Assembly (NCBI GenBank): GCA_043739325.1
Contig: JAYUFK010000398.1
Coordinates: 1 to 20,897, forward strand
Direction: 5' to 3'
From: Roseiarcus sp043739325
GTDB taxonomy: Bacteria; Pseudomonadota; Alphaproteobacteria; Rhizobiales; Beijerinckiaceae
Length of the DNA stretch: 20,897 nucleotides
The stretch's first letter is position 1, and every line of letters begins with the position of its first letter. Both the position numbers and the translations under genes were made by a program. The notes under the pieces were generated by a model. The model saw nothing but the letters and a program-made list of their open reading frames with translations. It did no database searches and had not been told where the DNA came from. This document shows positions 7,679 to 14,313 of this stretch, piece by piece.

Positions 7679-7837
7679 ATCATCGCCCGCCGCGTGGCCG
7701 AACATCGCTTTGGCGGCCTCCAAGCCGTTGGCGCCGACGACCACGATCGCAACCGGACGCGACCGCTTGCGGCCGAGCCGGCTCAATTCGTCGTAATGGA
7801 AACTGCGGTTGTGCAGTTTGGCCAGCGCGGTGCTAGG
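7673..7837 (-). pseudogene. stump of a GGDEF (diguanylate cyclase) domain, N-terminal half
   Basis: The minus-strand frame from 7837 down to the PsiF-repeat gene stop reads like the first half of a GGDEF domain. It shows LAKLHNRSF (family LTGLxNRxxF), DELSRLGRKRSRP, a hydrophobic strand AIVVV, then NGLEAAKAMFGHAAGDDLL (family DxDxFKxINDxxGHxxGDxxL), with gap-free spacing from the Arg-Pro to GHAAGD. The metal-binding Asp of the strand is Gly and the Asn-Asp pair is Lys-Ala, so the site is already decayed. A stop (TAG, 7838-7840) lies just upstream, there is no start, and the GG(D/E)EF half is absent because the frame runs into the PsiF-repeat gene. It is therefore a gene remnant. Assignment rests on pattern matching by eye. 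Confidence 0.55.
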
Positions 7838-7958
7838 CTAGGGGCGGTAGAGCTATCTGTCAGAACAGAACTTACGGGGCGAAAGTGTCAGATACGGCGG
7901 GCGCTTGAATCGCGTCGGGCCGTTCAGTCATAGTCGCTCCCGAGACTCTGGAGTGCGC

Positions 7959-8390
7959 ATGAAACTTTCAACAATCCTCACGACCGCGCTCTGCATCGGG
8001 CTCGTTTCGGCTGCCTCGGCTGAAGCGTCCGGGCTGCGCGATCTGTGCGCCGCCAATGCCCGCGAGGCAGGCTTGCAGGGAAGCGCGGCGCATCGCTTCG
8101 AGCGGCGCTGCGTCACATCGCAACCGGCTGCAATCGTCTTCTCCGATCCCTTGTGCAGGAAGGTGGCCGAGCAGACGGCGGTCTCGCACGCCGCTTCGAC
8201 CCGGCTTGAAAATCTTCTCCCAGCGCAGCGCCAGGCGGGCGAGGATTGCCGCATCGAGCAGACGATGTTCGACGTCAACGACGCAATGCTGGCGCTGATC
8301 GACGTAAGCCCAAGCCACTGCGGTCACACGCCGGGAGGCATCGAGTTGATGCGCGCCAGTCAGCGAGCGATGAAACGGATCGGCTGCTAA
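7959..8390 (+). CDS. small secreted cysteine-rich protein with one divergent PsiF-like repeat
   Basis: 143 residues with a signal peptide (about 1-21, ASA-E). Residues 30-51 have the same layout as the PsiF repeats of the gene 280 bases upstream: Cys30 and Cys51 22 residues apart, Ala at position 5, Gly-Leu at 9-10, Phe at 18. The rest (52-143) contains four more cysteines (66, 97, 121, 143) and no known domain; six cysteines in an exported protein suggest three disulfides. ATG at 7959 has GGAG eight bases upstream. Function is unknown. Its stop lies 10 bases from the 3' end of the convergent muramidase gene. Confidence 0.7.
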   Translation: MKLSTILTTALCIGLVSAASAEASGLRDLCAANAREAGLQGSAAHRFERRCVTSQPAAIVFSDPLCRKVAEQTAVSHAASTRLENLLPAQRQAGEDCRIEQTMFDVNDAMLALIDVSPSHCGHTPGGIELMRASQRAMKRIGC

Positions 8391-8400
8391 TCGAGATCGC

Positions 8401-9147
8401 TTACTTTGGCCCGCCGAGAAAGGCCTGCCACTGCTCGTGCGTGCCGTAGAACGCATTGCGGTCGACCTTGCCCTCGATGCCCGGCACAAAGCCATCGGAC
8501 TGATACTGCCAGAAATGCCACTTGCGCGAGCCGTAGCGCACGGCGGGGTGGTGCTTGGTCGAGCGCACCCAGATCGGATATTCGGAGAACGCTCCCTCCG
8601 ACAGGATCGCTTCATAAAAATCGACGCTGGTGTAGATGACCGGGCGCCGGCCGTAATGGCGCTCCATTTCCTCCAGCATCACCTTCATGTCGGCGGTTGC
8701 GGAGTCGCGATCGAGGTGGCGGTGGCAGGTCGAGGAAGTCGGCGTCGCCTCGACATCGAGAACCGGCGGCAGCGCGTCGTCCTCAACCGGAACGTTCTGC
8801 TCGAACCACGAAACTTCCTCGATCGGCGGGCGGCACCAGTAGACAAAATGGTAGGCCCCATGCGGCACGCCGGCGAGTTTGGCCCCGGCCCAATTGGCGG
8901 CAAAGCGCTCGTCGGCATGGTCGCCGCCTTCGGTCGCCTTGATCCAGACGAATTTCACGCCGCTATTGGCGACCGCGCCCCAGTCGATCTGGCCCTGATA
9001 TTTCGAGACGTCGATGCCATGGATAGGATAGTCGCGCGGGTGCGGATAGTTCTCGTCCATGTCATAAACGCCGCCGCAGCCGGCAAGCAGCGCCGCGAGC
9101 GCGAAGCCGGCGAAAAGGCGAGAGAGGACTGGCGGAAAAACGCGCAT
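8401..9147 (-). CDS. GH25 family lysozyme (N-acetylmuramidase), lipoprotein
   Basis: The product of this 248-residue protein is a predicted peptidoglycan muramidase of glycoside hydrolase family 25, cleaving the MurNAc-GlcNAc bond. Residues 1-24 form a lipoprotein signal (hydrophobic core then LAGC, lipidated Cys24), so the enzyme is probably membrane-anchored in the periplasm. Catalytic-domain features are GIDVSKYQG with Asp46, VWIKATEG (67-74), GAYHF (97-101) and LDVEA (130-134) with Asp131 and catalytic Glu133. The end KWHFWQYQSDGFVPGI...VDRNAF is the family C-terminal strand. I chose ATG at 9147; the reading can extend to a TTG at 9171, which lacks support. It is divergent from a polysaccharide deacetylase, so both probably act in envelope glycan remodelling. 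Confidence 0.93.
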   Translation of the reverse strand: MRVFPPVLSRLFAGFALAALLAGCGGVYDMDENYPHPRDYPIHGIDVSKYQGQIDWGAVANSGVKFVWIKATEGGDHADERFAANWAGAKLAGVPHGAYHFVYWCRPPIEEVSWFEQNVPVEDDALPPVLDVEATPTSSTCHRHLDRDSATADMKVMLEEMERHYGRRPVIYTSVDFYEAILSEGAFSEYPIWVRSTKHHPAVRYGSRKWHFWQYQSDGFVPGIEGKVDRNAFYGTHEQWQAFLGGPK

Positions 9148-9178
9148 GAACAGACCGGCTTGAAGCGACAAATTTAGC

Positions 9179-9217
9179 GCAATTTAAAGCGTTGGAGGTA
9201 ACGATCCGTTAAATTGC
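9179..9217. promoter_or_regulatory. 9-bp perfect inverted repeat in the muramidase/deacetylase divergent promoter region
   Basis: GCAATTTAA (9179-9187) and TTAAATTGC (9209-9217) are exact reverse complements, with starts 30 bases apart (about three helical turns). The element sits in the 103-base space between two divergent starts, where it could serve both genes as an operator. The spacer contains GGAGG (9194-9198) that has no start codon at the right distance. Confidence 0.4.
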
Positions 9218-9250
9218 CTGGAATTTTTGTCCATTTGGAAAGGCCCGGAT

Positions 9251-10129
9251 TTGAGACTGCTTACCCTCGGTTTTATCTTTGCAACTTCATTAGGCGCGGC
9301 GCATGCCGCCGAATGCGGGCCGGATAAGCTCGGCACAACGCGTACCATGGGACTGGGAACGCAGGGCGGCCTGGAGGTTGGCGAGAAAACCTATCCCAGA
9401 ACCCTGGCGCTGGCGGATCATGAAGTTATCCTCACCTTCGACGATGGGCCGACGGCCGGCACAACGCCTGAAATTCTCGACGCTCTGGCGCGGCAATGCG
9501 TGCGCGCGACGTTCTTTCTGATCGGCCGCAACGCCGAGGCGCTGCCGCAGCTTGCCCAACGCGAGGCGCGCGAAGGCCATACGATCGCCCATCACACCTA
9601 TTCCCACCCGGGATCGACGCTCCGCTATATGGACGACGCGGCGGCGCGGGCAGACATCCTACGCGGGATGGCGGCAGACGAAAAGGCGGTTTACGGCTCG
9701 GGCGCCGAAATGAGCGACCCCGCGACGCCGCATCCGCATACCCCCTTCTTCCGCTTTCCCGGCTTTGCCGACACGAAGGAGCTGAATACCTGGCTCGGCG
9801 CCGCCAATATCGGAATTTTCGGCGCTGACCTTTGGGCGTCCGACTGGATCAGGATGACGCCGCGGGAAGAACTGGCGCTGACGCTGGCGCGGCTGGAGAA
9901 AACCGGCCGCGGCATCATTCTCTTCCATGACACGCATCAATGGACGGCCGACATGCTGCCGGATTTCTTGCGCGAACTGAAGTTGCGGGGATACCGCGTC
10001 GTTCACATGGTCCCGGCTTCCGGCGCGAGCCCGACGCGCGACGCGCCGCCCGGATGGACATCCGAGACGGAACGCGTCATCGGCCGCCTGAAGCCGCGTC
10101 TCAGCGCTAGAGCGGTCCCGGCGCTGTAA
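9251..10129 (+). CDS. secreted polysaccharide deacetylase (NodB/CE4 domain)
   Basis: 292 residues with a signal peptide (1-20, AHAA-E). The CE4 NodB-homology motifs are all present in order: TFDDGP with catalytic and metal-binding Asp64/Asp65; HTYSH with metal ligands His115 and His119; RFPG with Arg168; the DLWASDW segment with Asp198-Trp199; and ILFHD with His226. The enzyme should remove acetyl groups from an N-acetylated glycan such as peptidoglycan or an exopolysaccharide; the exact substrate is not readable. There is no ATG at a suitable place. I chose TTG at 9251 because GGAAAGG ends seven bases upstream and the signal peptide starts there; TTG at 9227 is the alternative. The C-terminal 35 residues are Pro/Arg-rich and outside the domain. 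Confidence 0.9.
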   Translation: MRLLTLGFIFATSLGAAHAAECGPDKLGTTRTMGLGTQGGLEVGEKTYPRTLALADHEVILTFDDGPTAGTTPEILDALARQCVRATFFLIGRNAEALPQLAQREAREGHTIAHHTYSHPGSTLRYMDDAAARADILRGMAADEKAVYGSGAEMSDPATPHPHTPFFRFPGFADTKELNTWLGAANIGIFGADLWASDWIRMTPREELALTLARLEKTGRGIILFHDTHQWTADMLPDFLRELKLRGYRVVHMVPASGASPTRDAPPGWTSETERVIGRLKPRLSARAVPAL

Positions 10130-10152
10130 AGCGCTCGGGCGTCGTTGTTTTA

Positions 10153-10239
10153 TGGTGCGGCCAAGAGGACTCGAACCTCCACCCCGGTTAAAGGACTAGC
10201 ACCTCAAGCTAGCGCGTCTACCAATTCCGCCATGGCCGC
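10153..10239 (-). tRNA. tRNA-Leu (GAG)
   Basis: The minus strand folds as an 87-base type II tRNA with encoded CCA: acceptor GCGGCCA pairs with TGGCCGC, anticodon stem CTAGC/GCTAG encloses loop TTGAGGT (anticodon GAG at 10205-10203), followed by a long variable arm and the T loop GGTTCGAGTCC. A CTTGACC sequence about 70 bases upstream on this strand could be the -35 element. Confidence 0.97.
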
Positions 10240-10384
10240 AGAAGATCGCGCGAATAAGTCCGACGCGGGCAGGGGCGTCGTCTAACAAATCGCTCTTGAT
10301 ATGACAAGGCTGGTCAAGCCCCGGCTCAAGGCCTTGTTTACCTTGATTGCCAATCCCGCGGATCGGGCGGCGAAATAGGCGATA

Positions 10385-10418
10385 AAAGCCCGGCAAAAGC
10401 CATTGCTTGCCGCGCTTT
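10385..10418. repeat. long imperfect hairpin upstream of the first TadE gene
   Basis: Arms 10385-10396 and 10407-10418 pair over 12 positions with a single C-C mismatch around a 10-base loop. There is no T-tract on either side, so it is not a standard intrinsic terminator. It sits 68 bases before the TadE start and could be a 5' leader structure. The rest of the gap between tRNA-Leu and TadE shows nothing else clear. Confidence 0.45.
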
Positions 10419-10486
10419 AACGGGTTTCGACGCTTCGCCGTAACGGGCGCGTAATCATTGAATGGCAGGTTGGCGGCGTTATTACC

Positions 10487-11068
10487 GTGGACAGCCAGAA
10501 TATGATGCTGAACCTCAAATATCTTCCCGGCCGATCGTTGCGCCGCCGCCTGTCCAGCGTTTTCGGGCGGCTGGCGCGCAGCCAGCGCGGCATGGCGGCG
10601 GTCGAATTCGCCTTGGTCGCGCCGATCTTCCTCGGCATGATGCTCGGCATCCTGCAGATTTGCCTGATCTTCTTCGCCAAGGAAACGTTGGAGACCCTCA
10701 CCGAATACGCGGCGCGCAACGTCCTGACCAATCAGACGCAAGCTGCCGGGTACAATGCGTCGCAATTTCAGGCGAACGTGGTCTGCCCAGCCATTCATGG
10801 GCTGTTCGATTGCACCAAGGTGATGATCGACCTGCAGCCCGCGACGCTTTCCAACATCAATACTTCCGAGCCGAATATGACGTTCGACGGTAGCGGGAAT
10901 GTGAGCAACACTTGGCAATTCAATTCCGGGAGCCCCGGCGACATCATGGTGCTTCGCGTCATGTATCAGTGGCCGCTGTTCACCGGGCCGCTCGGCCTGA
11001 ACCTCGCGAATCTGTCGAATGGCAATTTGCTGATCATGTCCACCGCCGTATTCAAGAATGAGTTGTGA
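10487..11068 (+). CDS. TadE-like pseudopilin/pilus assembly protein (first copy)
   Basis: 193 residues. A basic N-terminal segment precedes RGMAAVEFALVAPIFLGMMLGILQ (about residues 34-57), the TadE/TadG signature: a Gly, the conserved Glu40, and a membrane helix running to about residue 64. Such minor pseudopilins are processed and take part in assembly of Flp/Tad tight-adherence pili. The C-terminal part is extracytoplasmic, Asn/Thr-rich, with Cys100 and Cys109. The start is uncertain: GTG at 10487 is the longest reading; ATG at 10502 or 10505 would lose five or six residues, and no site has a strong ribosome-binding sequence. The stop TGA (11066-11068) lies just before the second TadE gene, so the two form an operon. 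Confidence 0.82.
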   Translation: MDSQNMMLNLKYLPGRSLRRRLSSVFGRLARSQRGMAAVEFALVAPIFLGMMLGILQICLIFFAKETLETLTEYAARNVLTNQTQAAGYNASQFQANVVCPAIHGLFDCTKVMIDLQPATLSNINTSEPNMTFDGSGNVSNTWQFNSGSPGDIMVLRVMYQWPLFTGPLGLNLANLSNGNLLIMSTAVFKNEL

Positions 11069-11070
11069 TC

Positions 11071-11643
11071 ATGAAATTTGGACGCGCATGGCTTGGAAAC
11101 TGGGCTAAGCTGTCGCGGTTGCGCCGCGCCGCAAAGGATCAAAGCGGCATTGCCGCCGTCGAATTCGCGCTGGTTGTGCCGATCGCGGTTGTCCTGCTGG
11201 TTGGCGGCATCGACTACAGCGACGCCATTTCGATGCAGCGCAAAATCACCTTGGCCGACCGCACGGTCACCGACCTAGTGACGCAATACACGACGATCAA
11301 TACGTCGACCCTGGCGCTCAATCTTGCCGCCTCGGCGTCGATCATCGCGCCGTACTCGAGCGCCAACTTGGTGATGACCGTTTCGGAAGTGACAACGAAC
11401 GCGGCTGGCGTTGCGACCGTGGTCTGGAGTCAATCGTACAATGGCTCGAAGCGCGCGATCGGGACGACCCTGACGCTTCCCGTAAGAACCCCTCAGCCGA
11501 ACGCGACGCTGATCTTTGGCGAAGTGCAGTATTCCGACACTCCCTATGTTGGCTACGCCCTAACCGGCACGATGCTGCTGCACGATTCGAGTGTCATGAG
11601 TCCGCGGCTGGGATCGAACATCCCTTGCACCGACTGCACCTGA
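11071..11643 (+). CDS. TadE-like pseudopilin/pilus assembly protein (second copy)
   Basis: 190 residues with the same architecture as the preceding gene: basic start, then SGIAAVEFALVVPIAVVLLVGG (about 25-46) containing conserved Glu31 and a single membrane helix, followed by an extracytoplasmic Thr/Ser/Ala-rich domain ending in PCTDCT. It is probably a second minor pseudopilin pairing with the first during Tad pilus assembly, as TadE and TadF do in known systems. ATG at 11071 has GAG eight bases upstream. An alternative GTG at 11065 would overlap the previous stop as GTGA and suggests translational coupling either way. No pilin, secretin or ATPase gene of the Tad system lies in the window. 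Confidence 0.82.
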   Translation: MKFGRAWLGNWAKLSRLRRAAKDQSGIAAVEFALVVPIAVVLLVGGIDYSDAISMQRKITLADRTVTDLVTQYTTINTSTLALNLAASASIIAPYSSANLVMTVSEVTTNAAGVATVVWSQSYNGSKRAIGTTLTLPVRTPQPNATLIFGEVQYSDTPYVGYALTGTMLLHDSSVMSPRLGSNIPCTDCT

Positions 11644-12034
11644 GAGCGGCGCCATCGCGAACCGCCCAGCCAGGCGATCACGCTGGCGCGGGGCGGCGCT
11701 TGCTCAAATCATAGCTTCTTCCGCATTGGCGGAATTGCGTCTTGGCCGGGCGTGCAAGTGCGCGACGCGCTCGTCAGGCGAGCAGACTCCCAGCATTCAG
11801 CCCCGATCGTCCAATGCTGGTTCCGGCTCGGTCTTTCGGCCGATGGGGCGTTGGGCCGAGAGCGGCGGCGCTCTTGTCAGCCGGCCATCATATGAAGGCG
11901 GTTGCGCGGGGCACAGACACGCGGACCTTATCAAGCCGACAATCCGCGAAAGCCTTTCAATGAATTCAGGGCGATGAGTGCGATTTTTCCGCGCAACCGC
12001 AAGTGCGGCAGTCCCTTTGGGATTATATAGAACA

Positions 12035-12049
12035 TTAATTTTATGCTAA
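12035..12049 (+). promoter_or_regulatory. possible CtrA-like half-site pair
   Basis: TTAA-N7-CTAA matches the alphaproteobacterial CtrA consensus TTAA-N7-TTAA at seven of eight fixed positions, within an AT-rich patch just upstream of a ribosome-binding site. CtrA controls pilin genes in Caulobacter, and pilus genes flank this site, but one mismatch in an AT-rich patch is weak evidence. Confidence 0.2.
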
Positions 12050-12064
12050 ATAGGAGACATCTGC

Positions 12065-12145
12065 ATGATCGGTAATTTGCAATTGGCGCGCCGTTCCTTT
12101 GAACGCGGATTCGGTAGGACGAGCTGTGAAGCGGATTTCGTATGA
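12065..12145 (+). CDS. candidate short peptide gene (26 codons)
   Basis: ATG at 12065 is preceded by a textbook AGGAG (12052-12056) with an eight-base spacer and by an AT-rich promoter-like patch. The frame encodes 26 residues rich in Arg/Phe/Gly and ends at TGA 12143-12145. A second short frame starts inside this stop (ATGA at 12142). No homolog is recognised; the initiation signals are the only support, and it may be the start of a decayed gene. Confidence 0.2.
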   Translation: MIGNLQLARRSFERGFGRTSCEADFV

Positions 12146-12464
12146 CTCGAATGACACGATCAACGGTTGCGCCCAACGGGAGTTTTCCAGCCCGGCAAGC
12201 CGACACAGCAGGATGATATTGGTTCGCGGCGCCGACAATGCGAGCGCGGCGAAGCAATCCGCCGCTCAGCGCAAGTCGCGTTATGGCTTGCTTCGTTTCC
12301 GCGCTCCCAGCAGCGCGGCTTCCGCGTAGGTCCGGGCGGCGGGCGGTTCGCTTCGAAGCGACTGCTTGTCTATCCAGTTTGCCTTGCAACCGGATTTCGC
12401 CAACACAGAGCGGAGCCGCGTCGCCCCGATTGAACAGACCGCTGTCAACGCCCGGCGGCGCAAG

Positions 12465-12502
12465 AAAAAGCCCCGCACCGGCGCGAGGCCGAATGCGGGG
12501 CT
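12465..12502 (-). terminator. intrinsic terminator of the vWA/TadG-like gene
   Basis: On the minus strand AGCCCCGCA (12502-12494) pairs perfectly with TGCGGGGCT (12477-12469), a 9-bp stem with a 16-base loop, followed by a T-run (12469-12465). It lies 36 bases after the stop at 12538. Confidence 0.88.
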
Positions 12503-12537
12503 GAGGTCTTGAGTCGGCGCGGCTGACGCCGCGTTGC

Positions 12538-13917
12538 TCAGTTCGTCAAATGCGAGGACCGGATGGCGAGCTGGAACAGCTTGCTCAGCGCGGCCGAGAT
12601 ATCAGCCCCGGGGCTGACTTCCGAATACAGTCCCATCGTGGCGCAGGCCTGCATGGCTGGCGCGACTTGCGGCAGTTTTGGCATCACGTTGGCGACCGAC
12701 CATGGATCCTGGAGCGGCAGATAGGTAGTGTAGAGCACCGCGATCTTGATGCCGCGCGCCTTGATCGTGTCGCACCAGTTCTGGCCGTGGGTCGGGGTGT
12801 TGATCGCCTGCCAGAGGCGGTTGTAGCCGGTAGCCGCCTGATTCTCGTCTTCCATGCCGTCGCTGACAAGGAACAGGATTTCCTGCGGCTTGTCGCCGGC
12901 GACATTGGTGCCGTTGCCGGGATTTGGCATCAGCGTATTGACCGTGCTGAACGCGTTATCGAAATCCGTCTTGGCGTCGGCTGTGCCGGGCCCAAGCCCG
13001 GTGCAGGCGGCCTGCGAGTTGCAGTCGCCGTCATTGATCCACATCGTCTTAATGACATATTTCGACTTCGCGCTCGACCAGCCGCTGGCGTAGCTCGAGG
13101 TCAGCGGCATGATGTTGCTTGATGCGTCGTCGAATATATTGACCGCCATGCGGTAGACCGGCGGCGTCGCGAGGCCCGCCTGGTCCGCTTGTGCGGTGCT
13201 GATGAGCGCGCTGACCGCGGTCGGGATTTCGTCCGTGCGCAGGGCGATGGGCGGTGTGGCGGTGCGCGCCACGGTGTAATTGTCGATATGGCCGCCCTTA
13301 CCGTCCGAAGGATTGGTCGAAATGTCGGCGGCTTGTGGGTTGGCCTCATGGCAGGCAAACGCGCAGCCGCCCGTCGTCTGATTGATCGTCAGCGCCGTCA
13401 TCTGAGCGATGCCCGCCGTCGTCGAGGGCAGCAACATCGAACCCGAAGCGTCGAGCAGCAGATAAAAGTCGAGATTGGGCGCCACCGAGGCGCTGGCCGT
13501 GGCGCTGCCTGCGACGGTGATCGTTGGCGCGCCAAGAACGCCGGCAAAAATGTTCGTCGATTGCTCCGTGTAGGAGACGGTGACGTTGCGAATGCTGGCG
13601 TTGCCGTTGGGGTGCGTGTAGGAAACGAGCACATTCGCCGGGTCATAGACGAGGCTCGGCATGCCGACCATCAGCGCCGTGAACATGTTCTTCGCTGCGG
13701 TTTGCGCGGCGGAATCCGATTGCGCCATCATCGCCGGCGTCACGGCCGCGAGGGCGGCGGAGTCGGCGGCGGCGTTGAGCTTGGTGTGGACGCGGGCGGC
13801 GACGCTGTAGTCGATCGTCATGCCGGTGACGAAGATGATCGGCACCGCCATGAAGCCAAACATGATCGCGACATTGCCGCGCTTGTTCTTGATGAAGCTC
13901 TTCACTGACTGGATCAT
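12538..13917 (-). CDS. TadG-like pilus assembly protein with von Willebrand factor A domain
   Basis: 459 residues. The N-terminus (KNKRGNVAIMFGFMAVPII, about 10-28) is the Tad/TadG-like membrane anchor, followed by DYSVAARVHTKLNAAADSAALAA, typical of the TadE/G-like group. From about residue 149 there is a vWA domain with a MIDAS start DASGS (156-160), a loop residue set near 228-232, and LFLVSDGMED (349-357). Such proteins are anchored in the inner membrane and project into the envelope, probably contacting the Tad pilus. A CAFACH motif (185-190) lies in an insertion of the vWA domain. ATG at 13917 has AAGGG eight bases upstream; a TTG at 13950 would add 11 unlikely residues. It is convergent with the two TadE genes. 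Confidence 0.88.
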   Translation of the reverse strand: MIQSVKSFIKNKRGNVAIMFGFMAVPIIFVTGMTIDYSVAARVHTKLNAAADSAALAAVTPAMMAQSDSAAQTAAKNMFTALMVGMPSLVYDPANVLVSYTHPNGNASIRNVTVSYTEQSTNIFAGVLGAPTITVAGSATASASVAPNLDFYLLLDASGSMLLPSTTAGIAQMTALTINQTTGGCAFACHEANPQAADISTNPSDGKGGHIDNYTVARTATPPIALRTDEIPTAVSALISTAQADQAGLATPPVYRMAVNIFDDASSNIMPLTSSYASGWSSAKSKYVIKTMWINDGDCNSQAACTGLGPGTADAKTDFDNAFSTVNTLMPNPGNGTNVAGDKPQEILFLVSDGMEDENQAATGYNRLWQAINTPTHGQNWCDTIKARGIKIAVLYTTYLPLQDPWSVANVMPKLPQVAPAMQACATMGLYSEVSPGADISAALSKLFQLAIRSSHLTN

Positions 13918-14124
13918 ACGCACACCCTTGCAATTTTCCGGCGCATCCAATCGGCGCGCTTAATTCCATAGGCGCGTCGCAATAACGCGCTTATCTCGTT
14001 GAACATTGCCGCAGGTCGATTAATGGATTGAGAAACGCTCTCGCGAAAAGCCGTTAACGCCGAGCTTCGGAGCGCAAAATTATCGCAAGGTTAGCGAAAA
14101 GTGTCGCGGCTCCGGCGGGTAAGG

Positions 14125-14298
14125 TTACTGTTGCCGAGCGCCGAAGAGCCGGGCGCGCCTGAAAAGCTGACCACGAAGCTGAAGCGCGTGCGCCAGGCCG
14201 ATCGCATTCATCAGCGAGCGCGGCTCGACGCCATAGACCGCGAAACCAAGTTTTTCGTAAAGCGCCATAATTGCTGTATGCAGTCGGGCGTCGCAATC
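14125..14298 (-). pseudogene. C-terminal stump of a GNAT acetyltransferase
   Basis: The minus-strand frame ending at TAA (14127-14125) reads HTAIMALYEKLGFAVYGVEPRSL, the hallmark end of GNAT N-acetyltransferases (family: NxAAxxLYEKLGFxxxGxEPRxL). Upstream of about 14298 the frame passes into the antisense of the membrane-protein gene and resemblance stops, so the acetyl-CoA-binding core is missing. An ATG at 14268 could only yield 47 residues. It is a remnant left by deletion or by insertion of the neighbouring operon. The rest of the 396-base space between 13918 and 14313 (13918-14124) contains only promoter-sized sequence with no clear motif. Confidence 0.6.
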
Positions 14299-14313
14299 TG
14301 AAAAAGGCCCTCC

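Larger units (their letters stand above)
11644..12464. other. gene-poor gap between convergent pilus genes
   Basis: About 0.8 kb without a recognisable conserved protein on either strand; the open frames present have no domain features or good ribosome sites. A small hairpin, TTCCGC-ATTG-GCGGAA (11719-11734), lies 76 bases after the second TadE stop but lacks a T-tract. Bases 12021-12050 are strikingly AT-rich (5 of 30 are G/C) and precede the short candidate reading frame at 12065. The remainder looks like degraded, formerly coding sequence. Confidence 0.5.

Noticed and set aside
12281..12478. 65-codon minus-strand frame in the pilus gap
   Set aside because: Its start would lie inside the terminator hairpin and it has no ribosome site or recognised family.
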